DNA of 64,000 nt from DAIRDK01 sp035403225 (lineage in GTDB: Bacteria; Bacteroidota; Bacteroidia; Bacteroidales; FEN-979), in the NCBI GenBank assembly GCA_035403225.1, contig DAONET010000001.1, positions 62,001 to 126,000 of the forward strand, given 5' to 3'. The notes below the pieces were generated by a model that was not told where the DNA came from, ran no database searches, and saw only the letters and a program-made list of their open reading frames with translations. Made by a program: the position numbers and the translations under genes. How positions within the stretch are numbered: position 1 is the stretch's first letter; each line of letters starts with the position of its first letter. Of this stretch, positions 25,556 through 34,696 are shown piece by piece.

Positions 25556-25572
25556 TTTTTTTAACTGAAAAG

Positions 25573-26628
25573 ATGAAAATCCTCACTATCGTCGGGGCCA
25601 GACCCCAGTTCATTAAGGCAGCCGCCGTCTCCCGTGTCCTCAGAAAGGTCCCGGGGGTTCAGGAGCTTCTGCTCCATACGGGCCAGCATTATGATGCCAA
25701 CATGTCGAAGGTCTTTTTTGATGAGTTGAGCATCCCCGAACCGGATTTCAACCTCGGTGTCGGGTCGGGATCCCATGGCGTACAGACAGCCCGTATGCTC
25801 GAAGGCATTGAGGCGATCATTCAGCAAGAGAAACCAGACTGGACGATGGTATACGGCGACACCAACTCCACCCTGGCCGGAGCCCTGGCGGCCGTTAAAC
25901 TGCATATTCCCGTCGCCCATGTCGAAGCCGGACTTCGCAGTTTCAACCGGACCATGCCGGAAGAGATCAACCGCATCGTGACCGACCGGGTAGCCGACCT
26001 GCTCTTTGCCCCCACCCTTACGGCCGTTTCACACCTGGAACACGAGGGGCTCGCTGATATCACTCGTTTCACCGGAGATGTGATGTACGACAGCGTTTTG
26101 TTTTATTCGGGGCTGGTGGAACAGAATCCCGGGAAATATGCAGTCACCGACATTCCGGCAGATTATTTCCTCGCCACTGTCCATCGGGCCGAGAACACCG
26201 ACCATCCGGAGAATCTGACCTCCATCCTGCAAGCCTTCGGCGCCATCCAGGCCCCTGTCGTTTTCCCGGTGCATCCGCGCACCCGTAAAATCCTCGCCGA
26301 TCGGTTCGCCCTTCCGGCCAACCTCATCATGATCGAGCCGGTGGGGTACCTCGAAATGCTCTGGCTGACCATGAACTGCCGTAAGGTCCTGACCGATTCG
26401 GGCGGATTGCAGAAAGAAGCGTATTTCCTTCGGAAACCCTGCATCACGTTACGTACCGAAACTGAATGGACAGAGACCCTGCACGACGGCTGGAATATCG
26501 TCACGGGCCCTCAGACTGCCGCCATCGTCGAAGCTGCCCAGGCTCACTGCCCCACCGCTCCCTCGCGGGATTCTTTCGGCACCGGGAATGCAGCCAGCGT
26601 CATCACCGGTCTGTTGACCCGGGAATGA
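25573..26628 (+). CDS. wecB: UDP-N-acetylglucosamine 2-epimerase (non-hydrolysing)
   Basis: A 351-residue GT-B-fold enzyme that interconverts UDP-GlcNAc and UDP-ManNAc for surface polysaccharides. Family motifs are TIVGARPQFIKAAAVSR, HTGQHYDANMS, VYGDTNSTLAGALAA, HVEAGLRSFNRTMPEEINR and TDSGGLQKEAYFL. The start is the ATG at 25573, only 17 bases after the rnpB 3' end and just past its T-run; a longer frame would run back into the RNase P RNA. No separate promoter is evident, so it may rely on read-through of rnpB transcription. There is no wecC partner in the window. Confidence 0.95.
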   Translation: MKILTIVGARPQFIKAAAVSRVLRKVPGVQELLLHTGQHYDANMSKVFFDELSIPEPDFNLGVGSGSHGVQTARMLEGIEAIIQQEKPDWTMVYGDTNSTLAGALAAVKLHIPVAHVEAGLRSFNRTMPEEINRIVTDRVADLLFAPTLTAVSHLEHEGLADITRFTGDVMYDSVLFYSGLVEQNPGKYAVTDIPADYFLATVHRAENTDHPENLTSILQAFGAIQAPVVFPVHPRTRKILADRFALPANLIMIEPVGYLEMLWLTMNCRKVLTDSGGLQKEAYFLRKPCITLRTETEWTETLHDGWNIVTGPQTAAIVEAAQAHCPTAPSRDSFGTGNAASVITGLLTRE

Positions 26629-26756
26629 CCCCGGAAATCCTCTGTCCCCGGCCCGTTTCAGCACCCTGAAACAAGTTCCGGAATTTGTCCACAAATTGTT
26701 AATAAAATAGCTGATTTTACTGATGTTTTCTCCGGATTTCGTATTGATTTTTTTTG

Positions 26757-26764
26757 TACCTTTG
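26757..26764 (+). promoter_or_regulatory. -7 promoter element for gyrB
   Basis: TACCTTTG, 33 bases upstream of the gyrB ATG. No exact TTTG -33 box is present at the expected distance. The 26629-26750 stretch also has two small hairpins (GTTTCAG/CTGAAAC and AATTTG/CAAATT) with no T-run. Confidence 0.6.
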
Positions 26765-26797
26765 TTTTAACGTACAATAGCAAATATCTATCTGATT

Positions 26798-28759
26798 ATG
26801 AATGATATAGAAAAAGAACTAGCAAGTCAGCAATACACAGCAGATAACATTCACGTTCTGGAGGGGTTGGAAGCGGTCAGGAAAAGACCTGCCATGTACA
26901 TTGGTGATGTGAATGTCAGGGGGTTACATCACCTTGTTTACGAGGTGGTCGACAACTCGATTGACGAAGCGCTGGCCGGCTTCTGCAACATGATCAATGT
27001 TACCATTCATCCGGATGATTCCATTACCGTCAGGGATAACGGGCGTGGTATCCCAACCGATTTTCACGAGCAGGAACAGCGTTCGGCGCTGGAAGTGGTC
27101 CTGACGGTCCTCCATGCCGGTGGAAAATTCGACAAGGACACCTACAAAGTTTCCGGAGGTCTTCACGGTGTTGGTGTTTCGGTCGTTAATGCGCTTTCCA
27201 AGAAGCTGCAAGTGACGATCCACCGCGGAGGTCAGATATTCCAGCAGGAATACAGCTACGGGAAGCCGTTGTACCCTGTAAAAGTGATCGGAGAGACCGA
27301 AAAAAACGGTACGGAAGTAACTTTCTTACCCGACGATGAAATCTTCCTTACCACTCATTACGAATATGAAATCCTGGCCTCTCGCTTACGCGAACTGGCC
27401 TATCTGAATAAAGGCATCGCCCTGACTCTTACCGATGAACGGGAGAAGAATGAAGCAGGGTTACCTGTTTCCGAGAAGTTCCACTCCGAAAACGGGCTGA
27501 CCGACTTTATCAATTACCTGGATGCCAATCGCGAGAAGCTCATCCCTGCTCCGATCGCTATTGAGGGCGAAAAGAACGGCATTCCCATGGAGATTGCGAT
27601 GCAGTACAACACTTCCTTCTCCGAGAACACCCACAGCTACGTCAACAACATCAACACGCACGAAGGCGGCACCCACCTGGCCGGTTTCCGGAGAGCGCTT
27701 ACACGCACCCTGAAAGCCTATGCCGAAAAAAGCGGCATGCTCGCCAAACTGAAATTTGATATTAACGGCGATGACTTCCGGGAAGGACTTACGGCCATTA
27801 TTTCAGTGAAAGTACAGGAGCCTCAGTTTGAAGGACAAACTAAAACCAGACTTGGCAACAACGAGGTGATGGGCGTAGTTGATCAATTGGTCAGCGAACT
27901 GCTCAACAACTACCTGGAAGAGAATCCGAAAGAAGCCAAAACGATCGTCAACAAAGTCATCCTGGCAGCTACTGCACGGCATGCTGCCCGTAAAGCCAGG
28001 GAACTGGTACAGCGGAAGAATGTCCTATCTGGATCCGGACTCCCCGGCAAACTTGCCGATTGCTCGGAAAAAGATGCTACCAAATGTGAAATCTACCTCG
28101 TCGAAGGAGATTCTGCAGGAGGAACGGCTAAACAAGGCCGAGACCGCCGTTTTCAGGCTATTCTGCCCCTGAGGGGAAAGATCCTGAACGTTGAAAAAGC
28201 CATGCAGTACCGTGTATTCGACAGCGACGAAATCAAAAATATTTTTACAGCGCTGGGTGTCACCATCGGAACCGAAGATGACAGCAAGGCGCTGAACCTG
28301 GAAAAACTCCGTTACGACAAGATCATCATCATGACCGATGCCGATGTGGACGGCAGTCATATCGCCACCCTCATCCTTACTTTCTTCTTCCGGTACATGA
28401 AAGAACTGATCGAAAACGGACATGTCTATATCGCCACACCGCCTCTTTACCTGATCAAGAAAGGCAGTACCCAGCGTTATTGCTGGACAGAAGAGGAACG
28501 GAGCAAGATCGTGGAAGAATTTTCGGCCGGCGGTAAAGAATCAAGCGTTCATATCCAACGATACAAAGGTTTGGGTGAAATGAACGCCGAGCAACTTTGG
28601 CATACGACCATGGACCCTGAGTTTCGCACACTCAGGCAGGTCACCATTGAAAACGGCACAGAAGCTGACCGGATCTTCTCCATGCTCATGGGAGATGACG
28701 TCCCTCCCCGGAGAGAGTTTATTGAAAGAAATGCCCGTTACGCAAAAATTGATGCCTAG
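26798..28759 (+). CDS. gyrB: DNA gyrase subunit B
   Basis: A 653-residue type II topoisomerase ATPase subunit that, with GyrA, introduces negative supercoils. The GHKL ATPase has EVVDNSIDEALAG, RDNGRGIP and GGLHGVGVSVVNALS; the TOPRIM domain has EGDSAGGTAKQGRD, PLRGKILNVEKA and DADVDGSHI; the C terminus ends RREFIERNARYAK, typical of GyrB. ParE is less likely, because the IHVLEGLEAVRKRPAMYIG N terminus and the C-terminal block match GyrB. Length is the usual ~650. It is monocistronic with its own promoter element and is not next to dnaA or recF. Confidence 0.96.
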   Translation: MNDIEKELASQQYTADNIHVLEGLEAVRKRPAMYIGDVNVRGLHHLVYEVVDNSIDEALAGFCNMINVTIHPDDSITVRDNGRGIPTDFHEQEQRSALEVVLTVLHAGGKFDKDTYKVSGGLHGVGVSVVNALSKKLQVTIHRGGQIFQQEYSYGKPLYPVKVIGETEKNGTEVTFLPDDEIFLTTHYEYEILASRLRELAYLNKGIALTLTDEREKNEAGLPVSEKFHSENGLTDFINYLDANREKLIPAPIAIEGEKNGIPMEIAMQYNTSFSENTHSYVNNINTHEGGTHLAGFRRALTRTLKAYAEKSGMLAKLKFDINGDDFREGLTAIISVKVQEPQFEGQTKTRLGNNEVMGVVDQLVSELLNNYLEENPKEAKTIVNKVILAATARHAARKARELVQRKNVLSGSGLPGKLADCSEKDATKCEIYLVEGDSAGGTAKQGRDRRFQAILPLRGKILNVEKAMQYRVFDSDEIKNIFTALGVTIGTEDDSKALNLEKLRYDKIIIMTDADVDGSHIATLILTFFFRYMKELIENGHVYIATPPLYLIKKGSTQRYCWTEEERSKIVEEFSAGGKESSVHIQRYKGLGEMNAEQLWHTTMDPEFRTLRQVTIENGTEADRIFSMLMGDDVPPRREFIERNARYAKIDA

Positions 28760-28789
28760 TTGACTTGCTGACCATATTGGAACAATTTT

Positions 28790-28797
28790 TATATTTG
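28790..28797 (+). promoter_or_regulatory. -7 promoter element for the export operon
   Basis: TATATTTG, 19 bases upstream of the adaptor ATG; a CTTG at 28764-28767 (22-base spacer) is a possible near-consensus -33 box. Confidence 0.65.
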
Positions 28798-28816
28798 CGT
28801 TCCTAATATAACTTTC

Positions 28817-30178
28817 ATGTCAACCAAAAAGTACATCTATCTCTTTGGCGGGATTCTCGTAATCGCTGTCATACTCTATTTTATCTTTGCCAAACCTGCA
28901 CAAACAGGACAGGTATCCGTGAAAGTCAAAAAGGGCAAGTTCCCTATTGAAGTGACGACTACGGGAGAGTTGATCGCCAAACGGTCGGAAAAAATCTACG
29001 GTCCTGAAGGACTGCGCCAGATCCAGATCTGGCAGGTCAAAATCTCTGATATCATTCCCGATGGTACTGTCGTTGATTCAGGCGATTATGTCGCCACCCT
29101 CGATCGTACCGAGATCTCCAACAAGATCAAAGATGAAGAGACGAACCTGGAAAAACTCGAATCTCAAATGACCAAAACCAGGCTGGATACCTCTCTGACA
29201 CTCCGCAGTGCCAGGGATGAACTGGTCAACCTCGCCTTCAACCTGGAACAGAAAAAAATCGAGCTTGAACAATCAAAGTATGAACCACCTGCCACCATCC
29301 GGCAGGTACAGATCGAACTTGAAAAGGGGCAGCGTGGACTGGAACAGGCACAGGAGAATTATAAGCTCCGCCTGAAAAAAGCTGTAGCCGATATGGTGGA
29401 AGTCTCGGCTTCCTACAACCAGGCTAAACGCAAGCTTGAACAATTCAGGAGCGTGCTGGGATCCTTCACAGTTTCTGCTCCCAAGTCGGGGATGGTGATC
29501 TACAAAAGAAACTGGGACGGCAATAAACAGGGAATAGGCTCAACAGTCAGTTCCTGGGATAATATTATCGCCGAACTTCCCGATCTTTCCGAGATGATCT
29601 CCAAGACGTATGTCAACGAAATCGACATCAGTAAGATCAAAGTCGGCCAGCCCGTAACGATCGGAATCGATGCCTTCCCAGAGAAAAAATTCACCGGAAA
29701 GGTCACCATGGTGGCTAACATCGGGGAACAGCTGCAGAGCACCAACGCCAAAGTCTTTGAGGTGAACATCCTCATTAAAGAGTTCGACTCCATCCTCCGT
29801 CCTGCCATGACAACCAAGAATACCATCATCACGGCGATCATTGACAGCGTATTGTTCGTACCCATCGAAGGGATCTTCAATGAAGATTCCATTTCCTTTG
29901 TTTACAAAAAAGATGGAGCCGGCATTGTGAAACAGCAAGTGGTGGTAGGCATGAGCAACGACAATGAGATCATCGTCCGGGCCGGGTTGACAGAAGACGA
30001 TGAGATTTTCCTGGTTCCTCCCAAGGACTCGGAAAAAATGAAATTGAAAAAACTTGATCCATCCATTCTGAAGAAATTTGACACCCCTGGTGCACAAGCT
30101 CCTTCAAAGAATGACTCCAACGTCAAAAAACCCCTGCCAGGTCCCCCACCCACCGGAAGGAAGAATAAGCGTTCATAA
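28817..30178 (+). CDS. HlyD/MacA-like periplasmic adaptor of an efflux system
   Basis: A 453-residue membrane-fusion protein anchored by one N-terminal helix (residues ~7-24). A lipoyl/barrel-sandwich half follows, then a long charged coiled-coil hairpin at about residues 105-220 rich in Glu, Lys, Leu and Gln, the returning lipoyl half with FTVSAPKSGMVIYK, and beta-barrel and membrane-proximal domains. It ends in a Pro/Lys-rich tail. It links an inner-membrane transporter to TolC. The next two genes supply the permease and outer-membrane channel, so this is the first gene of a tripartite exporter operon. Confidence 0.88.
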   Translation: MSTKKYIYLFGGILVIAVILYFIFAKPAQTGQVSVKVKKGKFPIEVTTTGELIAKRSEKIYGPEGLRQIQIWQVKISDIIPDGTVVDSGDYVATLDRTEISNKIKDEETNLEKLESQMTKTRLDTSLTLRSARDELVNLAFNLEQKKIELEQSKYEPPATIRQVQIELEKGQRGLEQAQENYKLRLKKAVADMVEVSASYNQAKRKLEQFRSVLGSFTVSAPKSGMVIYKRNWDGNKQGIGSTVSSWDNIIAELPDLSEMISKTYVNEIDISKIKVGQPVTIGIDAFPEKKFTGKVTMVANIGEQLQSTNAKVFEVNILIKEFDSILRPAMTTKNTIITAIIDSVLFVPIEGIFNEDSISFVYKKDGAGIVKQQVVVGMSNDNEIIVRAGLTEDDEIFLVPPKDSEKMKLKKLDPSILKKFDTPGAQAPSKNDSNVKKPLPGPPPTGRKNKRS

Positions 30179-30195
30179 TTAATCAACTTTAATTA

Positions 30196-31590
30196 TTGCC
30201 TGTGTTTCAGCGTTATCTTTACATTCTGAACATCTCCCTGGAAGCGGTTTTTCTCAACAAATTCCGTTCAGTGCTCACGGCGTTGGGCATCATCTTCGGA
30301 GTATCGGCCGTGATTGCCATGATGGCGATCGGCAATGGAGCCAAGAAAGAAATCCTTGACCAGATGAAGCTTGTCGGGGTCAATAATATCATCATCATGC
30401 CGATTTCGGACAAGAATAAAAGCGCTTCCGGCGAAAGCAGCAGTAGTAGTTCGGAGTCGACAGAGAGCACCCAGCAGAACGATGATAAAGCCCCTAAAAA
30501 GTTCTCTCCCGGCCTGACCCTGAAGGATGCGGAAAGCATCAAACAGATCATCCCCACCGTCGATCGCGTTTCTCCTGAAGTGATTTACAACGTAGATGTG
30601 ATCAAGGACGGCGTAAGATCGCCCCTGAAGCTTTCAGGCGTCACCCCTGACTTCTTTTACGTATTCAACCTGGATCTTCAATCGGGAGAGATGTTCAATG
30701 AAGAACAGCTCCGGGATGGCAAACCGGTGTGCATCATCGGCCCTACCCTGCAGTCGAAATTCTTCCCCAAAGAAAACCCGATCGGAAAAGAAATCAAATG
30801 CGGCAATATCTGGCTTCGCGTGATCGGCGTGCTGAAGAAAAGGGATGTTTCGCAGTCTTCCATTAATGACCTGGGAATATCTGATTATAACAATTCGATC
30901 TATGCTCCCATCCAGACACTTTTCCGGAGGTACAAAGACCGGGCCTTGATTACCGCCTCCACGATCAGCGGACAGGGAGGGGTGATTTACAGCGGCAATT
31001 ATGCGATTGCCTTTGGAGGAGAAGAAACAGGCATTGAAAAGAACCAGATCGACAAGATTGTAGTCCAGGTGAAAGAATCCTCCCAAATAACCGCCACCAC
31101 AGAGATCCTGAAAAAAATGATCAACCGTCGTCACGTGGGAGTGAAAGATGTGGAAATAAAAGTCCCGGAATTATTACTGAAACAGGAACAACGGACCAAA
31201 GACATCTTTAACATCGTGTTGGGAGCCATTGCCGGCATCTCGTTGCTGGTCGGCGGTATCGGGATCATGAACATCATGCTGGCCTCTGTCATGGAAAGGA
31301 TCAAAGAGATCGGCATCCGCCAGGCCATCGGAGCTACCAAACGCGATATCAAACTGCAGTTTCTGACCGAAGCCACCCTGTTAAGTATCACCGGTGGTCT
31401 CATCGGGATCATCTTCGGTCTCGCTCTGTCGAAAATCATTATGGAGGTGAGCGGGATTCTCACGATTATCTCTCCGCTTTCCATCATTATCTCTTTTGGT
31501 GTTTCAGCATCCGTTGGGATCATCTTTGGTTATATGCCCGCCAACAGGGCTGCCCGGCAAGATCCGGTCATCTCGTTACGATATGAATAA
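30196..31590 (+). CDS. MacB-like ABC transporter permease without an ATPase domain
   Basis: A 464-residue permease with an N-terminal transmembrane helix following NKFRSVLTALGIIFGVSAVIAMMAIG, a large periplasmic MacB-type domain, and three C-terminal FtsX helices with GGIGIMNIMLASVMERIKEIGIRQAIGA. This is the MacB topology but the fused N-terminal nucleotide-binding domain is absent. The start is TTG at 30196; a GTG at 30202 is an alternative. The periplasmic domain carries a Ser/Glu-rich low-complexity insert at about residues 74-100. No ATPase gene lies in the operon, so a partner must be encoded elsewhere. Confidence 0.87.
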   Translation: MPVFQRYLYILNISLEAVFLNKFRSVLTALGIIFGVSAVIAMMAIGNGAKKEILDQMKLVGVNNIIIMPISDKNKSASGESSSSSSESTESTQQNDDKAPKKFSPGLTLKDAESIKQIIPTVDRVSPEVIYNVDVIKDGVRSPLKLSGVTPDFFYVFNLDLQSGEMFNEEQLRDGKPVCIIGPTLQSKFFPKENPIGKEIKCGNIWLRVIGVLKKRDVSQSSINDLGISDYNNSIYAPIQTLFRRYKDRALITASTISGQGGVIYSGNYAIAFGGEETGIEKNQIDKIVVQVKESSQITATTEILKKMINRRHVGVKDVEIKVPELLLKQEQRTKDIFNIVLGAIAGISLLVGGIGIMNIMLASVMERIKEIGIRQAIGATKRDIKLQFLTEATLLSITGGLIGIIFGLALSKIIMEVSGILTIISPLSIIISFGVSASVGIIFGYMPANRAARQDPVISLRYE

Positions 31591-31609
31591 TTTTTAACGG
31601 ACCCATCTC

Positions 31610-33127
31610 ATGAAAGGAATAAAATCTCTCGTGTCACTCGTCGTATTGTCGCTGGTTTCCTGCACAGTTTCCGCCCAGGTTCAGCAACGGATTCTGAAGT
31701 TGGAAGATGCCATTTCCATCGCCCAGAGCCAATCACCCGACGCCCTGAAAACCCGGCAAACATTCCGGAGCAGTTTCTGGGAATACAAATCGTTCCGGGC
31801 CCAATACCTCCCGTCGATGAGCGCCGATGCTACCGTTCCCTTGCTTCAGCGCGCCATCAACACCTATTATACCGAAGACGGAAAGGTCAAATACGTCCGC
31901 CAGGAGTACCTTAACAACAATGCCGAGTTATCCATCTCACAGCGGCTGGGCTTCACCGGTGGATCCATCTACCTAAACTCCGGACTAGGCAGAATTGACG
32001 ACCTCCCCATCACCGATTCGACGTTCTCCTATACCTCTACGCCCATTTATATCGGAATCCGTCAACCGATCTTCCAGTTTAACGCTTATCGCTGGGACAG
32101 AAAGATCAAACCTCTCCAGTATGAACAAGCTAAAAAAGAGTACCTGGAAGGACTTGAACAAATCTCGATCAATGCCACCACCTATTTTTTCAATCTTCTC
32201 AGCGCTCAGATCCAAAAAAAGATTGCAGAGGCCACCATGTCAAATTACGATACGCTGTACCGTATTGCCAAAGGACGTTATCAGCTGGGCAAGATCGCGG
32301 AAAATGACCTTCTCTCGCTGGAGCTGAATTATCTTAGCGCTCAGGCAAAGCTCGAAACGGCCTCTATCGACCTCGACATGGCTCTTTTCCGTTTCAGGTC
32401 GTACCTGAGAATCAAAGACACCATCCCCGTCATGTTGATTCCTCCGACAAATATCCATTTCTTTACAGTCAACCCCTTAGAGGCGGTCGATTTTGCAAAA
32501 ACCAATTCTTCCTCCTTCATCGATTACGAAACACGAATCCTGCAAGCTGCCCGTGACGTGCGACAGGCCAAGATGGACGGCCGATTTGATGCCAACCTCT
32601 CAGCAGGATACGGGCTGAACAAGACGGCTGTTTATAACGAGTATACCCACACCTCTCCTACTATCGAGGATGTTTATAAGAATCCTGAAGAATCGCAACA
32701 AGTTTCTCTTACTTTATCCATCCCGATCTATGACTGGGGAGTAGCCCGCGGGCAGATCAAGATCGCCGAAGCACAGCAGGAAATCGTGCTGAATGAAGTG
32801 GAACAAGAGAAAATCGATTTCGAACGAAACCTGTATATCAAAGTCCTTCAGTTCAACATGCAGGAAAACCAGCTCCGTATCGCAGCCAAATCAGATACTG
32901 TGGCCCGGAAAACCTATGAAGTGGTGAAAGGCCGCTACCTGATCGGCAAGCCCGTGACTATCCTGGAGCTGAACGACGCACAGATCAATACCGACAATGC
33001 GCAACTCCAATTCTACAATGCCCTGGAAACATACTGGACCAATTATTTTCAACTTCGGAAACTGACGCTTTTCGATTTCGGCAACAACAGACCGATCATG
33101 TTCAACATAAAAGATATTCAGTTGTAA
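31610..33127 (+). CDS. TolC family outer-membrane efflux protein
   Basis: A 505-residue outer-membrane protein with a signal peptide (MKGIKSLVSLVVLSLVSCTVSAQ). A cysteine at about residue 18 is not in a convincing lipobox. Two OEP repeats of long helices can be seen, with LEDAISIAQSQSPDAL opening the first and YEVVKGRYLIGKPVTILELNDAQI in the second, the latter a typical TolC helix signature. It forms the outer-membrane conduit of the tripartite exporter whose adaptor and permease lie upstream, 19 bases away. Substrate unknown. Confidence 0.9.
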   Translation: MKGIKSLVSLVVLSLVSCTVSAQVQQRILKLEDAISIAQSQSPDALKTRQTFRSSFWEYKSFRAQYLPSMSADATVPLLQRAINTYYTEDGKVKYVRQEYLNNNAELSISQRLGFTGGSIYLNSGLGRIDDLPITDSTFSYTSTPIYIGIRQPIFQFNAYRWDRKIKPLQYEQAKKEYLEGLEQISINATTYFFNLLSAQIQKKIAEATMSNYDTLYRIAKGRYQLGKIAENDLLSLELNYLSAQAKLETASIDLDMALFRFRSYLRIKDTIPVMLIPPTNIHFFTVNPLEAVDFAKTNSSSFIDYETRILQAARDVRQAKMDGRFDANLSAGYGLNKTAVYNEYTHTSPTIEDVYKNPEESQQVSLTLSIPIYDWGVARGQIKIAEAQQEIVLNEVEQEKIDFERNLYIKVLQFNMQENQLRIAAKSDTVARKTYEVVKGRYLIGKPVTILELNDAQINTDNAQLQFYNALETYWTNYFQLRKLTLFDFGNNRPIMFNIKDIQL

Positions 33128-33188
33128 AAAACGGTGATCCAGTAAGAAAAAATTTTTATTTTTATTTATACTATTTCTAAATAAGCAT

Positions 33189-33196
33189 TATCTTTG
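33189..33196 (+). promoter_or_regulatory. -7 promoter element for ahpC
   Basis: TATCTTTG, 33 bases upstream of the ahpC ATG, downstream of an AT-rich stretch. I could not recognise an OxyR site. Confidence 0.6.
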
Positions 33197-33229
33197 CTGA
33201 AAATTTGTATAACCTAAAAAGTAAAGATC

Positions 33230-33862
33230 ATGTCAGTACTTGTTGGAAAAAAGGCCCCGGTTTTCGAAGCTGATGCAGTCGTCAACGGTGGCGAGTTCAC
33301 AGAGAAGTATTCCCTGGAACAATTCCTGGGGAAAAAGTATGTAATTTTCTTTTTCTATCCTCTTGATTTCACGTTTGTTTGTCCTACGGAGCTGATTGCT
33401 TTCCAGGAGAAACTTTCGGAATTTGAGCAACGCAATTGTGCCGTAGTAGCCTGCTCGGTTGATTCGAAGTTTTCGCACTGGGCCTGGCTGAACACCGAGA
33501 GGAACAAAGGGGGCATTAAGGGTGTCACCTACCCGATAGTATCGGATATTACGAAGACGATATCGGCGAATTACGATGTCCTGGCCGGTAATTATTACAC
33601 GAACGAAGAGGGAGAGCTTGGCTTCCAGGGTGATGCCGTTGCCTATCGCGGGCTGTTCCTCATCGACAAAAACGGGATTGTTCGTCACCAGATTGTCAAC
33701 GATCTTCCGTTAGGCCGTAGCATCGACGAAGCTCTCCGCATGTTGGATGCGCTGATTTTCAACGAAGAGAACGGTGAGGTTTGTCCTGCTAACTGGCACA
33801 AAGGGGAGTCAGGGATGAAAGAAACCGCCGAAGGAGTGGCCAGTTATCTGTCAAGTCACTAA
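33230..33862 (+). CDS. ahpC: 2-Cys peroxiredoxin
   Basis: A 210-residue typical 2-Cys peroxiredoxin that reduces hydrogen and organic peroxides. The peroxidatic cysteine is C51 in DFTFVCPTE and the resolving cysteine is C185 in GEVCPANW; residues FFYPLDFTF around C51 are canonical. It appears closer to Prx of the tryparedoxin/thioredoxin-fed AhpC group than to E. coli AhpC (187 residues), because of its longer C terminus. No ahpF follows. The gene is convergent with mazG, and the two stop codons overlap by four bases. Confidence 0.95.
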   Translation: MSVLVGKKAPVFEADAVVNGGEFTEKYSLEQFLGKKYVIFFFYPLDFTFVCPTELIAFQEKLSEFEQRNCAVVACSVDSKFSHWAWLNTERNKGGIKGVTYPIVSDITKTISANYDVLAGNYYTNEEGELGFQGDAVAYRGLFLIDKNGIVRHQIVNDLPLGRSIDEALRMLDALIFNEENGEVCPANWHKGESGMKETAEGVASYLSSH

Positions 33863-34635
33863 ATCTCAAGTTTTTTGGCTTCTTTCCAAAAAACGTCCAT
33901 TTCGGCCAATGACATTTCCTGGAGGGGCTTTTGCCCCTCTTTTGCTTTTTCTTCGATAAACTGAAAACGCTTGATGAATTTGCGGTTGGTATGTTCGAGC
34001 GCGTCTTCGGGATTTACATCGATGAAGCGGGCGTAGTTGACGATGGCGAAGAGGAGGTCGCCCAATTCATTTTCGCGTTCTTCGCGGCTCAACCCTGTTT
34101 TCACGGCCTCTCTCAATTCTTTCAGCTCTTCCGTCACCTTATCCCAAACCTCATCGGCATTATCCCAGTCGAAACCCACGCCGCTGGCTTTTTCCTGAAT
34201 CCGGTATGCTTTGACCACCGCGGGGAGCGATCCCGGGACACCGGAAAGGACCGAGCGGTTGCCTTTTTCCTTTAGTTTGATCTTCTCCCAGTTATCCTTT
34301 ACTTCTTTGGCGCTGTTGACCACCACATCTCCAAAAATATGAGGGTGGCGATAGATTAGTTTCTCGTTAATGCTATCAATCACATCCCTGATATCAAAAC
34401 TACCTGTCTCCGAACCGATTTTAGCATAAAATACCAAGTGAAGCATCAGGTCGCCCAGTTCCTTCTTAATGCCCTCCATGTCTTTTTCAATAATGGCATC
34501 AGACAGCTCATAAGTCTCCTCAATAGTAAGGTATCGCAGGCTTTCCAGGGTCTGTTTCTTATCCCATGGACATTTAGCCCGAAGTTCATCCATAATCTCA
34601 AGCAACCTTTTAAAGGCTTCCGTTTTCTCTTTCAT
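33859..34635 (-). CDS. mazG: Nucleoside triphosphate pyrophosphohydrolase MazG
   Basis: A 258-residue all-alpha NTP pyrophosphatase that hydrolyses (d)NTPs to monophosphates and is thought to clean non-canonical nucleotides. It contains two MazG repeats: the N-terminal one with CPWDKKQTLESLRYLTIEETYEL and the ExxE-12-ExxD metal site (KKELGDLMLHLVF), and the C-terminal one with RENELGDLLFAIVNYAR. The metal-binding ELGDL motif occurs in both. Length matches E. coli MazG (263). It is preceded by a TAATTTTG element and is not associated with a mazEF toxin-antitoxin pair. Confidence 0.95.
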   Translation of the reverse strand: MKEKTEAFKRLLEIMDELRAKCPWDKKQTLESLRYLTIEETYELSDAIIEKDMEGIKKELGDLMLHLVFYAKIGSETGSFDIRDVIDSINEKLIYRHPHIFGDVVVNSAKEVKDNWEKIKLKEKGNRSVLSGVPGSLPAVVKAYRIQEKASGVGFDWDNADEVWDKVTEELKELREAVKTGLSREERENELGDLLFAIVNYARFIDVNPEDALEHTNRKFIKRFQFIEEKAKEGQKPLQEMSLAEMDVFWKEAKKLEI

Positions 34636-34650
34636 TGAACCTGTTTTCTA

Positions 34651-34658
34651 CAAAATTA
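34651..34658 (-). promoter_or_regulatory. -7 promoter element for mazG
   Basis: TAATTTTG on the minus strand, 15 bases upstream of the mazG ATG. The plus strand close by has CATCTTTG at 34671-34678, one base off consensus, which may serve the PagL-like gene. Confidence 0.55.
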
Positions 34659-34696
34659 CGGATTTATCCTCATCTTTGTAACCTTAACAAATCCTT

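Noticed and set aside
25236..25613. Open frames on both strands across 25236-25613
   Set aside because: The region is RNase P RNA; helices P1 and P4 and conserved blocks account for the sequence.
26685..26693. TTGTCCACA, one mismatch from a DnaA box, upstream of gyrB
   Set aside because: A single near-match is expected by chance; no second site or AT-rich unwinding element follows.
16291..28759. Possible replication-origin region because rsmG, rpmH, rnpB and gyrB lie within 12 kb
   Set aside because: dnaA, rnpA, yidC and recF are absent and there is no cluster of DnaA boxes; in Bacteroidetes these genes are scattered.
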